Source: Hongsoonwoonella zoysiae (GTDB lineage: Bacteria; Pseudomonadota; Alphaproteobacteria; Rhizobiales; Stappiaceae). From it: 64,000 nucleotides of DNA. Positions 8,420 through 15,804 of this stretch are shown piece after piece. Below the pieces are notes generated by a model that did not search any database, had not been told where the DNA came from, and was given only the letters and a program-made list of their open reading frames with translations. The DNA is taken from NCBI RefSeq assembly GCF_013266695.1, contig NZ_JABRXF010000002.1:1042202-1106201 (forward strand), written 5' to 3'. Both the position numbers and the translations under genes were made by a program. Within the stretch, counting starts at the first letter, position 1. Each line of letters starts with the position of its first letter.

Positions 8420-10486
8420 TTACGGGCTGACGCACTGGCCCTCGGCGCTCATGACCTGGCCTTCGGCGCAGCCGCCGGCCGGATTGCCGCGGTTCTCGCG
8501 GTTGCCGCCTTCACGCTGTGGCCGCTGCCGTTCCGGTTCGACCTGCTGCGGCACAGCCTCGGGCTTGACCTGCTGCGGCGCGGCCTCGGGCTCGACCTGG
8601 CGGCGACGCTCTTGCCTGCGCGGCTCCTCCTGCTGCGGCGTTGCCTCGGGCTCGGCGCGGCGACTACGCTCCTGCCGCGGCGGCTCGGGTGTAGCTTCCT
8701 CCTGCTGCTGGCGTTGGCCACGCTCCTCGGCCGGTGCTTCGGGCGTCTTCTCCTCCGCCTGAGGGCGACGCTCCTGCCGGGGCGGCTCGGGTGCAGCTTC
8801 CTCCTGCTGCACCGGCTCGGGTGCAACGTCCTCCTGCCGCTGGCGCTGGCCACGCTCCTCGGCCGGTGCTTCGGGCGTCACCTCCTCAGCCGGGGCGGGT
8901 CTTGCTTCGGTCGCCGGCGCGCAGCTGCCGTCGGCCTGGCGCAAGGTGCCTTCAGGGCACGGCTCGGCTGCCGCCGGTGCCCCTTCTTCGCGCTGCGGCT
9001 CGGCCTCCTCGGCCGGCTGTTCGCGCTGGCCCGGCGCTTCGCGTGACTCGGCCGGCGCTTCGGGCGCCACCTCCTCGGCAGGTGCCGCGGCCGGCTCGCC
9101 ACAGCTGCCACCGGGCAGGCGGGCCGTACCTTCCGGGCATGCCTCACCTTCCGGGACGTCCACGGTGGGACCGGCATCGGCGGGAGGTCCGGGCTGCCGT
9201 TCCGCGCGCTCGGCCCGCGCAGGCGGTCCACTGCGATCTTCGGGTGGTGCTACGCCGGCCTGCGGCGCGGGCGGCACACGGTCCTCCGTTCCGGGTTCGT
9301 CGCCGGCCTGGCCAGTTGTGGTACTGGTCTCGGCAACCTCGTCGGTAGAGACAACCTCCTCGGGCCGCTCGGATTCGGCGAGTTCGCTGGGATGGAAAAT
9401 CTCGACCCTATCCTCGATGACCTCGCCGGCCACCTGCTCGGAAGCGGTCAATTCCAGTTCGCGGGTAACCACCGGCTCGCCGGTCTCCTTCTCGATGAAG
9501 TCGACGTCGATCGCATTGTTGACGACGATCTCGTTTTCGACCACGACCGTGCCGGCCGGCTGACTCTGATTGATGATGTTGATGATGGTATTGTTGTCGC
9601 CGATCACAACATTGGAGATGTCGGCCGACTGGAACTGCCGTATCGGAACCGCCCGCCAGTAATAATGCGGAATGTCGCTGAAGGAGAGGCTGATGCTGAA
9701 GCCGAAGACGTCATCGCGGACCGGCGGCAGAGGGGCCCAGCTCAGATAGTCGCCGCTGCTCCTCCACGCGACCCAGGCCGGTGCCCAGCGGGTGCCGGGG
9801 ATCCAGAACCAGCCTATCGTGGACGAATAGGCCCAGCGGCCATAGTGGTGGGTGGCCCAGCCATGCGGCTCGTAGGAAATCCAGGTCCAGCCATAGCGCC
9901 GGGTGTGGACCCATCTGCCCTCGGTATAGGGATGCCAGCCTGACGAAACGTCCGGTACCCAGACATACCGACCGCGAACTTCGGTCCAGCGGCCGTATGG
10001 CGCGAGCGGACGGTAGAAGGAGCCGACCGAAACGCTTACGGATGCGCGATCGCCGATACGGGCGACACCGTCCGTATAGGCCGAGATGCGCGCGTAGAAA
10101 GGTTCGTCTCGGTAAAAGCGGTCCCAGTAAGAAGAAATCTGGAACGAGACCACCGGCAGATAGGCGTAGCGAGCATAGTCGGACGCCTCCATCCACGATC
10201 CCCGATACGCGATCTCCAGAAAGGCCGCCGCAAACCAGCCGCGGATGCCCCGGTAAGTGCCGTCGCACCAGTCGTAGTCTGCAAGGCAGCCATGCAGGGT
10301 GATCCGACCGCCACGTGGCACCGTGGTCATCACGGGAAAACGAGTGCCCGGACCGGCGCGCTGGTTCAGGCCGGTTGTCGTCTCGGCCTCGATCTGCTGT
10401 GCCTGCACGGTGTCTGGGAGAAACATCGCCACCGCGCCCAATACGGCCGCTGCGGCGAGGACACGGAAAGAATGTCGTATCAACAT
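8420..10486 (-). CDS. Secreted SH3-domain and WV-motif (DUF6600-like) protein with long low-complexity tail
   Basis: About 688 residues. A signal peptide ends near DTVQAQQ. Next comes a bacterial SH3 domain (LNQRAGPGTRFPVMTTVPRG to GIRGWFAAAFLEI). Then a tryptophan-rich region carries repeated WV/WH segments such as GRYVWVPDVSSGWHP, GRWVHTRRYGWTWIS and GRWAYSSTIGWFWIPG, typical of DUF6600 proteins. From about residue 390 the sequence is Pro/Glu/Gln/Arg-rich with near-repeats of EAPAEERGQRQ and PEPPRQER. Three Cys-paired motifs, CPEGTARLPGGSC, CPEGTLRQADGSC and CAEGQVMSAEGQC, punctuate the tail. The start at 10486 is chosen for its GGAG spacing. The protein is probably envelope-bound or periplasmic; its function is unknown. 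Confidence 0.75.
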   Translation of the reverse strand: MLIRHSFRVLAAAAVLGAVAMFLPDTVQAQQIEAETTTGLNQRAGPGTRFPVMTTVPRGGRITLHGCLADYDWCDGTYRGIRGWFAAAFLEIAYRGSWMEASDYARYAYLPVVSFQISSYWDRFYRDEPFYARISAYTDGVARIGDRASVSVSVGSFYRPLAPYGRWTEVRGRYVWVPDVSSGWHPYTEGRWVHTRRYGWTWISYEPHGWATHHYGRWAYSSTIGWFWIPGTRWAPAWVAWRSSGDYLSWAPLPPVRDDVFGFSISLSFSDIPHYYWRAVPIRQFQSADISNVVIGDNNTIINIINQSQPAGTVVVENEIVVNNAIDVDFIEKETGEPVVTRELELTASEQVAGEVIEDRVEIFHPSELAESERPEEVVSTDEVAETSTTTGQAGDEPGTEDRVPPAPQAGVAPPEDRSGPPARAERAERQPGPPADAGPTVDVPEGEACPEGTARLPGGSCGEPAAAPAEEVAPEAPAESREAPGQREQPAEEAEPQREEGAPAAAEPCPEGTLRQADGSCAPATEARPAPAEEVTPEAPAEERGQRQRQEDVAPEPVQQEEAAPEPPRQERRPQAEEKTPEAPAEERGQRQQQEEATPEPPRQERSRRAEPEATPQQEEPRRQERRRQVEPEAAPQQVKPEAVPQQVEPERQRPQREGGNRENRGNPAGGCAEGQVMSAEGQCVSP

Positions 10487-10698
10487 CGGCATGTCTCCAG
10501 AATATGTCACAAAGGGGCAAAATGAGTGCACCGGCGTAAACCCGGTCGCTCGTGTCACCCGCTGAACGTTAAACGACCGGCAGCCTAAAAGGTTTCCGCG
10601 ATGGGCGCGCCCCAGCTGCCGGCCAGCACCGGGCGCCCTTTGCCCCGCCCTTCTGGCAGGCCATCACCGAGCAGCCACGCATTGAGTTCTTTGCCAAG

Positions 10699-10935
10699 GT
10701 CACAGACTCAAAAATAAGACTGGAATGGCGCTACAAACGGCAAAGAGATGCACCCCCGGCGGTTCAGCCACCCGTTCATGCCCTTCGACGTGGCAGATCA
10801 ATTCCGTTTCGGTGTCCACGGAGCAACCTGCGCCCGGTCGGGCGCAGACAAGTTGTTCCGCAAGAAATTGACGATCAACCGAACCGAAATCGGGAAGATT
10901 TCGGTTCGGTTGATCTCGGGATCTGGCGGGTTAGC
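10699..10935. repeat. Structured repeat element, copy A
   Basis: It aligns over its whole length with copy B at 11291-11545. The best-kept core is 33 identical bases at 10804-10836 (copy B 11412-11444). Within it are a nested hairpin, GGAGCAAC/GTTGTTCC (10820-10827 with 10852-10859) outside CTGCGCCCG/CGGGCGCAG (10828-10836 with 10839-10847). A second hairpin of 19 bp follows at 10873-10915. The left part AACGGCAAAGAGATGC is also shared with copy B. Confidence 0.75.
10873..10915. repeat. Perfect 19-bp inverted repeat
   Basis: GATCAACCGAACCGAAATC at 10873-10891 pairs exactly with its reverse complement at 10897-10915 across a five-base GGGAA loop. The outer GATCAAC/GTTGATC ends recur in copy B and in the hairpin at 11606-11657. 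Confidence 0.85.
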
Positions 10936-10994
10936 CCGGCAGCATCGTTGCAAACCTTTAAAAACCATACGGTTTCCTGCAGGTTTGCGCAGAC

Positions 10995-11033
10995 CATATT
11001 CCGCCAAAACGGATGGCGTTTTGGCGGAATATG
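10995..11033. repeat. Perfect 17-bp inverted repeat
   Basis: CATATTCCGCCAAAACG at 10995-11011 pairs with its exact complement at 11017-11033 around a GATGG loop. It has no T-run beside it, so it is not a simple terminator. Confidence 0.85.
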
Positions 11034-11064
11034 CTCCGACATTTGAACTGGAGCGAATTCTTGA

Positions 11065-11088
11065 CACGAAAGCGATTTCGCTTTCGTG
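11065..11088. repeat. Perfect 11-bp inverted repeat with two-base centre
   Basis: CACGAAAGCGA (11065-11075) and TCGCTTTCGTG (11078-11088) form a near-continuous palindrome, better suited to a protein site or cruciform than to an RNA hairpin. Confidence 0.75.
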
Positions 11089-11187
11089 GAAAGCGCTCTG
11101 GTCTCCATGTTTCGGAGAAAGAGTTCCGCTTCGTGATATATACCATAGATCTATCGAAACAGCATTAAATATTCTCAAAAAAATACG

Positions 11188-11204
11188 CCGCTATATTTTA
11201 GCGG
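11188..11204. repeat. Short hairpin in AT-rich patch
   Basis: CCGCTA and TAGCGG surround a TATTT loop. A run of seven A lies upstream and TTTCTTTTTTT downstream, so it could act as a weak terminator in either direction. Confidence 0.5.
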
Positions 11205-11290
11205 GATATCGATAATTTCTTTTTTTAAGCCGTTTGCGTTAGTTGTTTTTCCGGCAAAGACAATGAACATCTCGAAAGTACCATAGTTGC

Positions 11291-11545
11291 ACCTGGGGTC
11301 TGGACCCATGAATTTGGAGCAAATGGCACCTGAAACGGCAAAGAGATGCGAGAAGAAGGGCGCGGAGCGGGTCGGCCACCCGGTCAAGCCCTTCGACAAA
11401 GCGGGTCGAAGCCGTTTCGGTGTCCACGGAGCAACCTGCGCCCGCTCGGGCGCGGAAAAGTTGCTCCGCGAGCAAACCAACGATCAACTTGCCGATTCCT
11501 GCAAGGGATCGGTTGATCTTGAGATATGGCCGATTTGGCCGGCAC
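11291..11545. repeat. Structured repeat element, copy B
   Basis: This is the partner of copy A. The outer core stem here is GGAGCAAC/GTTGCTCC (11428-11435 with 11460-11467), fully paired where copy A has a G-T wobble. The inner stem CTGCGCCCG/CGGGCGCGG keeps pairing through a wobble. The next stem keeps GATCAAC/GTTGATC ends while its inner part has diverged. A GGGTCTGGAC end at 11296-11305 has an inverted match at 11743-11752. Confidence 0.72.
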
Positions 11546-11605
11546 AGCGTCGCGAGAGCAGCCCGCACTCGCAAGAGCGCGGACAAGCTGCTCGCCAATA
11601 TATGG

Positions 11606-11657
11606 TCGATCAACTCACCTGCGCTCATGTGTGCAACACATAGCGCAGGTTGATCGA
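11606..11657. repeat. Long bulged hairpin with GATCAAC ends
   Basis: TCGATCAA (11606-11613) pairs with TTGATCGA (11650-11657). After a four-base bulge, CCTGCGCT (11618-11625) pairs with AGCGCAGG (11642-11649), and ATGTG with CACAT closes the top. It is the third stem of this tract with GATCAA(C) at its base. Confidence 0.75.
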
Positions 11658-11908
11658 TATCTTGAAAACCGGCCTGGTTAACTACGCTCTTGCTCCTTGT
11701 ATCCAACCAATTCGGCTCATACCAATTCCGTCAATTTCATAAGTCCAGACCCTGGCACCACGCCGATTGCAAATCTTACAACCAAGGCAAACTCCATTGG
11801 TTCTTCGCCCCGACGCCGGATTTTCAATCCGAATAATTGTAAATTGATGTATCTACAATCTTTTGACGAAATTTGCGTCGAGTCAAAAAGACATCCTTTC
11901 AATGACTA

Positions 11909-11931
11909 AGGGGGAATCCAAAGCTCCCCCT
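11909..11931 (-). terminator. Hairpin at the end of ivd
   Basis: AGGGGGA and TCCCCCT form a seven-base stem that begins within the ivd stop codon. The T-run that should follow on the minus strand is poor, so it may be a terminator or an mRNA end protector. Confidence 0.5.
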
Positions 11932-13106
11932 CACGCCGTCTTGTTGAAAATTTCCCGCCCGATCAGCATCCGGCGGATTTCGCTCGTGCCCGCACCGATT
12001 TCATAAAGCTTGGCATCGCGCAAAAGGCGGCCGGTCGGATATTCGTTGATATAGCCGTTTCCGCCGAGGAGCTGGATCGCATCGAGCGCGATCTTCGTCG
12101 CGTTTTCGGCGGCATAAAGGATCGCGCCGGCGGCATCCTCGCGCGTCGTCTCGCCCCGGTCGCAGGCTTGCGCGACCGCGTAGACGTAGGCGCGCGAAGC
12201 GTTCATCTGCACGTACATATCGGCGATCTTGCCCTGAACGAGCTGGAATTCGCCGATCGGCTGTCCGAACTGCTTGCGTTCGTGGATATAGGGGATCGCG
12301 ACATCCATCGCCGCCTGCATGATCCCCACAGCGCCCGCCGCCAGCACGGCGCGTTCGTAATCAAGGCCCGACATCAGCACATTAACGCCCTTGCCGACTT
12401 CGCCAAGCACGTTTTCCTCCGGCACCTCGCAGTCCTGGAAGACGAGTTCACCGGTCAGCGAGCCGCGCATGCCGAGTTTGTCGAGCTTCTGGGCGACGGA
12501 GAAACCCTTGAAGTCCCGCTCCACCAGAAATGCAGTGATGCCGCGCGGGCCCGCATTCGGATCCGTCTTCGCGTAGATGATCATCGTATCGGCATCGGGG
12601 CCGTTGGTGATCCACATTTTCGAGCCGTTTAGGATGTAGCGGTCGTCCTTCTTTTCCGCCTTCAGCTTCATGGAGACGACGTCGGAGCCGGCGCCCGGCT
12701 CGGACATCGCGAGTGCGCCGAGGTGCTCCCCCGTCACGAGCTTGTTCAGATAACGCTTCTTCTGATCGTCATTACCCCAGCGGCGAAGCTGGTTGACGCA
12801 AAGGTTCGAGTGCGCGCCGTAGGAAAGGCCGATAGAGGCCGACGCCCGCGACACCTCTTCCATCGCAATGCAATGTTCCAGGTATCCAAGGCCGGAGCCA
12901 CCCCACTCCTCCTCCACTGTGATGCCGTGAAGGCCAAGTTCACCCATCGCCGGCCACAGTTCTTCGCGTGGGAACCAGTCCTCCCGGTCGATACGATCTG
13001 CAAGCGGGGCTATGTTGTCCTGCGCATAAGAGCGCACCGTATCTCGCAGGAGATCCGCCGTTTCTCCGAGGTTGAAGTTGAATGCGGGTTGCTGGTTGGG
13101 GATCAT
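11931..13106 (-). CDS. ivd: Isovaleryl-CoA dehydrogenase
   Basis: A 391-residue FAD acyl-CoA dehydrogenase acting in leucine breakdown, where it turns isovaleryl-CoA into 3-methylcrotonyl-CoA and passes electrons to ETF. Visible marks are [18 protein letters not shown], the FAD segment [17 protein letters not shown], the IVD-type catalytic Glu in [16 protein letters not shown] and the C-terminal [19 protein letters not shown]. The start at 13106 (MIPNQQPAF) has AGGTG upstream; a longer start adds nine residues. Its product is the substrate of the MCC whose beta gene opens the window, so the two steps are split by about 12 kb. It lies 23 bp after ccdB. Confidence 0.92.
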   Translation of the reverse strand: MIPNQQPAFNFNLGETADLLRDTVRSYAQDNIAPLADRIDREDWFPREELWPAMGELGLHGITVEEEWGGSGLGYLEHCIAMEEVSRASASIGLSYGAHSNLCVNQLRRWGNDDQKKRYLNKLVTGEHLGALAMSEPGAGSDVVSMKLKAEKKDDRYILNGSKMWITNGPDADTMIIYAKTDPNAGPRGITAFLVERDFKGFSVAQKLDKLGMRGSLTGELVFQDCEVPEENVLGEVGKGVNVLMSGLDYERAVLAAGAVGIMQAAMDVAIPYIHERKQFGQPIGEFQLVQGKIADMYVQMNASRAYVYAVAQACDRGETTREDAAGAILYAAENATKIALDAIQLLGGNGYINEYPTGRLLRDAKLYEIGAGTSEIRRMLIGREIFNKTA

Positions 13107-13129
13107 GTTGCACCTGTTGATGGAAAGCT

Positions 13130-13441
13130 TCAAAGACCCGTAAAGAGCCGATCGAGCGCCTTTATCAGGTCATCTCGGAACGTACTGACATTTGCTACAG
13201 CGCCCTTGAGATGCCGTTTTGAAATTGCTCCCAGATCCGGAACAACCGCATGGAACCGCGCTCCATCGACCACCACAGTCGGCATGAGCCCTGCAAGGGG
13301 CAGAACGGATTCCGCCTTCACGAGCGGCGCCACGACAACCGAAGAAAGGTCGATCAGGTGGTTATGCTGCAAAACGACGATGTACGGCCGGTCATCTGTT
13401 CGTCCGGGATCCGGATTGGGAAAGACATCGAACTGCATCAT
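13130..13441 (-). CDS. ccdB: CcdB-family toxin
   Basis: 103 residues, the size of CcdB, a DNA gyrase poison. It opens [11 protein letters not shown] and continues with [35 protein letters not shown] and ends ALDRLFTGL; the core beta pattern and the C-terminal helix that binds gyrase (the W-G-I end in F-plasmid CcdB, here FTGL) are in place. The terminal Trp-Gly-Ile of the classical toxin is replaced, so activity is not certain. The ATG overlaps the ccdA stop by four bases. It lies directly upstream of ivd in the same direction. Confidence 0.85.
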   Translation of the reverse strand: MMQFDVFPNPDPGRTDDRPYIVVLQHNHLIDLSSVVVAPLVKAESVLPLAGLMPTVVVDGARFHAVVPDLGAISKRHLKGAVANVSTFRDDLIKALDRLFTGL

Positions 13442-13662
13442 CGATCCCGGCGCATCCTCTCGGCGAAAGTGCCGGCTTCATCGATCGCGGAATTATAAGC
13501 CTCGATCGCGCCCCTGTTCTCCTCACGCCACTTTTCCGCCCTGGCTTCCTGCAACCGCGCCGCAAGCGCTTCCTCGAAGGTACGCGATAGATTGATGCCG
13601 AGAGCTTTCGCTTCCTCAAGCAGTTCGCTTTCAACCGAGAGATTCGCAGAGCGCTTCAACAT
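13438..13662 (-). CDS. ccdA: CcdA-family antitoxin
   Basis: 74 residues. The N-terminal half (KRSANLSVESELLEEAKAL) is the ribbon-helix-helix DNA-binding part. The C-terminal half, with KWREENRGAIEAYNSAIDE and GTFAERMRRD, is the intrinsically disordered arm that wraps the toxin. It precedes ccdB with a four-base overlap, the standard gene order. It should repress its own promoter through the repeats at 13691-13717 and neutralise CcdB. Confidence 0.88.
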   Translation of the reverse strand: MLKRSANLSVESELLEEAKALGINLSRTFEEALAARLQEARAEKWREENRGAIEAYNSAIDEAGTFAERMRRDR

Positions 13663-13690
13663 TCTCTCCTGTTCGCTTCATACAAGGGCC

Positions 13691-13717
13691 AATTATGCGC
13701 ATGAATTATGCGCATAA
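13691..13717 (-). promoter_or_regulatory. Likely ccdAB operator
   Basis: Two direct copies of AATTATGCGCAT (13691-13702 and 13704-13715) stand upstream of ccdA, each containing the palindrome ATGCGCAT. Tandem sites like this suit ribbon-helix-helix antitoxins. Confidence 0.6.
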
Positions 13718-13736
13718 CAAGCGATACCATACTTGC

Positions 13737-14183
13737 TCAGTCGTCCATGCCCTCAAGCGCGATCATCGTGAAAAGCCCGGTTGCAACGTGAAGCTCTTCT
13801 TCCTCCGTCAGGCCGTAGACATCCGCCCTGACGACGGTAAGCGTCCGTCCCGGCTTGATGACCCGGCCACGCGCCAGGAGCTTTCGGCCCTGCCCAGGGT
13901 TGAGCAGGTTCATCTTGAACTCCGTCGTCAGGACGCCGTAACCAGGCTTGAAAAGCGAAAGAGCGGCATAACCGGCGGCACTGTCGGCAATCGTCGTTGA
14001 TACGCCCGCATGGAAAAAGCCGTGCTGCTGGGTGAGCGCCGCGCGCGCATCCACTTCAAGGTCGACTTCGCCTGGCGCCAGATGCGCTATCCTTGCACCG
14101 ATATGGTCCATGAAGGCCTGGCGGGCGAAACTGCGCTCCACGCGCCGGCGCCAATTCTCGTCGCGCGGCAGATGCCCGGTCAT
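13737..14183 (-). CDS. PaaI-type hotdog-fold thioesterase
   Basis: 148 residues with the PaaI pattern: ALTQQHGFFHAGVSTTIADSAAGYAA, in which the HGFFHAG loop and the Asp of ADSA are the catalytic region, and LTTEFKMNLLNP. It would cleave acyl-CoA or aryl-CoA thioesters. Its ATG overlaps the liuR stop by four bases, so the pair is translationally coupled. The context suggests relief of CoA trapping during branched-chain amino acid breakdown; that role is inferred. Confidence 0.85.
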   Translation of the reverse strand: MTGHLPRDENWRRRVERSFARQAFMDHIGARIAHLAPGEVDLEVDARAALTQQHGFFHAGVSTTIADSAAGYAALSLFKPGYGVLTTEFKMNLLNPGQGRKLLARGRVIKPGRTLTVVRADVYGLTEEEELHVATGLFTMIALEGMDD

Positions 14184-14602
14184 GACGGAGTGCCCTCCTT
14201 TTCGCCGATGAGTTCACGCGGGTCGGCGCCGATTTCCTTCATCCGCTCAAGGCAGCCCTCTTCAACTGCATCAAGTTCGGCGAGGGTCAGATCTATGTCG
14301 CGCCGCTTTTCCAGAAGCTCCGCGCGACGGCTGGAAATGCGCTTCATGAGATGCGCAAGCTGGCCGATCTCGCCCGGTGCCTTGTCGTACATGGTGATGA
14401 TGTCGCGGATTTCGGCGAGCGAGAAGCCAAGCCTCTTGCCGCGAAGAATAAGCTTCAGCCGGGTACGGTCGCCGGGGCGAAACAGCCGCTGACGCCCGCG
14501 CCTCATCGGCTTCACCAGCCCTTCCTGCTCGTAAAAGCGCAAGGTCCGGGTTGTGATGCCGAATTCCTGCGTAAGCTGGGATATGGTGTAATAGGCTTGC
14601 AT
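14180..14602 (-). CDS. liuR: MerR-family regulator, LiuR-like
   Basis: 140 residues. The N-terminal MerR DNA-binding domain reads YYTISQLTQEFGITTRTLRFYEQ, followed by the wing RRGRQRLFRPGDRTRLKLIL and a coiled-coil dimer helix (LLEKRRDIDLTLAELDAVEE). No metal-binding cysteine cluster is present, in line with LiuR, which senses products of leucine or isovalerate breakdown. It heads the run liuR-thioesterase-ccdA-ccdB-ivd and has the shared 17-bp site upstream. The ligand is unknown from sequence. Confidence 0.8.
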   Translation of the reverse strand: MQAYYTISQLTQEFGITTRTLRFYEQEGLVKPMRRGRQRLFRPGDRTRLKLILRGKRLGFSLAEIRDIITMYDKAPGEIGQLAHLMKRISSRRAELLEKRRDIDLTLAELDAVEEGCLERMKEIGADPRELIGEKEGTPS

Positions 14603-14630
14603 CGCTCCTCCGGAAATGGAGAGTGATTTA

Positions 14631-14655
14631 CCTTTACGTTTTAGTCAATGTAAAG
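14631..14655 (-). promoter_or_regulatory. Putative LiuR autoregulatory site
   Basis: CCTTTACGTTTTAGTCAATG followed by TAAAG carries outer TTTAC/GTAAA arms, and its 14633-14649 core is identical to the site before mccB. On the minus strand TTGACT forms a -35-like hexamer toward liuR. Confidence 0.65.
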
Positions 14656-14833
14656 TTTTTTATATATTTTTTTCAATACATTATCCTAAAAGATTAGTCG
14701 ATTTTCAGCGAGCACAAACACGTGCGGCAAATGCTTTCCGCTCAATCCGGGCTCTCGCCACGGCGATTTGCGCGGCGGAAGGAGCAATTGCGGAAAATTT
14801 TGCAACACAGCATTACCTCGGAAACCACCTGGA

Positions 14834-15637
14834 CTATGCCCCACCCGGTGCGGCGCCGCCTTGGGTCAGCTTGTTATGAGTGTAGATTTTCCGTCCATCT
14901 ATCAGGCTTGGCCGGGAAAGGGATTTGCTGTCGGCTCCCAGAAACAAATCCTTCGCCGCATAGACAAACTTGCTCTCGGATATCGGGGCCTTCACGGTGG
15001 TTCGTATCTTATTTTCCAGTTCCGAGGGATCGTCGGCGAACTGGCCGGCAACCGCGAAATCCGGACAGCGTCGGTTGTTTTCGTTCTTGCCGCTTATTAT
15101 TTGCGGAAAGACACCGGGCGGAACATTCGCAACCGCCTGACTATTGTCACCGATCAATAGAATATTCGAAATCTCAGTCCCATTCAGAACATTCAATTGC
15201 CAGAATACAGAGTCGTAAGCATGGAGAACCAAATATATTGGAGACTGATATCTCCCAAGATTCACATTGACCATTGAGGTCAATTTCCCCGTTCCATCCG
15301 AAATCTGTACCGGAGACTTGCCTTCGGCTCGATGCAGATTCACGAAGACAACGCGGTCCTCTGATGATGCGGGATTGATCCTGCACGCTTCGGGCCCTTC
15401 GCTCACGACAATCTTGTCCAGATGCATGACTTTCGGTTCAGGGTTCCCGCCGAAACCGAACCAAGCGAGCATCCCACCGCCTTCCTCTGCGGGTTGCGCG
15501 GTGAATGCTGAGGCGGCTTTCTCCACGAGCCCGTCAACGCTCGCAAGCGAAAGAGAACGGTCGATACCGGACGAGAAAAACAGCATGATCGCGAAACCCG
15601 CGCCGAATACACCCAGAACCAAAGCGATCATGCGCAT
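14834..15637 (-). CDS. Membrane-anchored periplasmic protein of unknown function
   Basis: 267 residues with one N-terminal membrane segment (MIALVLGVFGAGFAIMLFF) and a soluble periplasmic body. I recognise no family. Visible patterns are a beta-rich core with VVFVNLHRAEGKSPVQ, PIYLVLHAYDSVFWQLNV and NILLIGDNSQAVANVPPG, and few cysteines (two). The last residues (TQGGAAPGGA) are low complexity. The wording of PIYLVLHAYDSVFW could suit a binding domain. There is no clear operon partner. The upstream 15638-15804 is very AT-rich and holds its promoter at most. Confidence 0.6.
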   Translation of the reverse strand: MRMIALVLGVFGAGFAIMLFFSSGIDRSLSLASVDGLVEKAASAFTAQPAEEGGGMLAWFGFGGNPEPKVMHLDKIVVSEGPEACRINPASSEDRVVFVNLHRAEGKSPVQISDGTGKLTSMVNVNLGRYQSPIYLVLHAYDSVFWQLNVLNGTEISNILLIGDNSQAVANVPPGVFPQIISGKNENNRRCPDFAVAGQFADDPSELENKIRTTVKAPISESKFVYAAKDLFLGADSKSLSRPSLIDGRKIYTHNKLTQGGAAPGGA

Positions 15638-15804
15638 CTAATCTACCTGGAATAACCTGCAGAAGGGACACACACCATTAACGCAAATCTTGTTCTAAAG
15701 ATAAGTAAATTAAAAAGTGGATAATATAACTTTGATTTTGAAAAATTCTTAATTAAGGAAAATAATTAATATATTAATATCAATTCTTATGAATTATGAA
15801 AAGA

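Larger units (their letters stand above)
10487..11908. other. 1.4 kb gene-free tract with dense inverted repeats
   Basis: No frame here has a ribosome site plus a recognisable product; the longest open frames fall on the repeat copies and change codon logic within the hairpins. The tract holds two diverged copies of one element, at least six strong stems, and an AT-rich patch at 11120-11240. The individual parts are listed as separate entries. Confidence 0.6.

Noticed and set aside
10748..11215. 155-residue open frame over repeat copy A
   Set aside because: It has no ribosome site, reads through three hairpins and shares residues with another frame over copy B only because the DNA repeats; it is not a gene.
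10873..11657. CRISPR array
   Set aside because: Repeats are inverted, of unequal length and without regular spacers; no cas gene is present.
11239..11706. 155-residue minus-strand frame over copy B
   Set aside because: Same reasons: its apparent similarity to the minus frame of copy A follows from the repeated DNA, and it spans the GATCAAC hairpin.
14616..14879. 87-residue plus-strand frame over the liuR promoter
   Set aside because: No ribosome site, overlaps the operator and has no domain; not supported as a gene.
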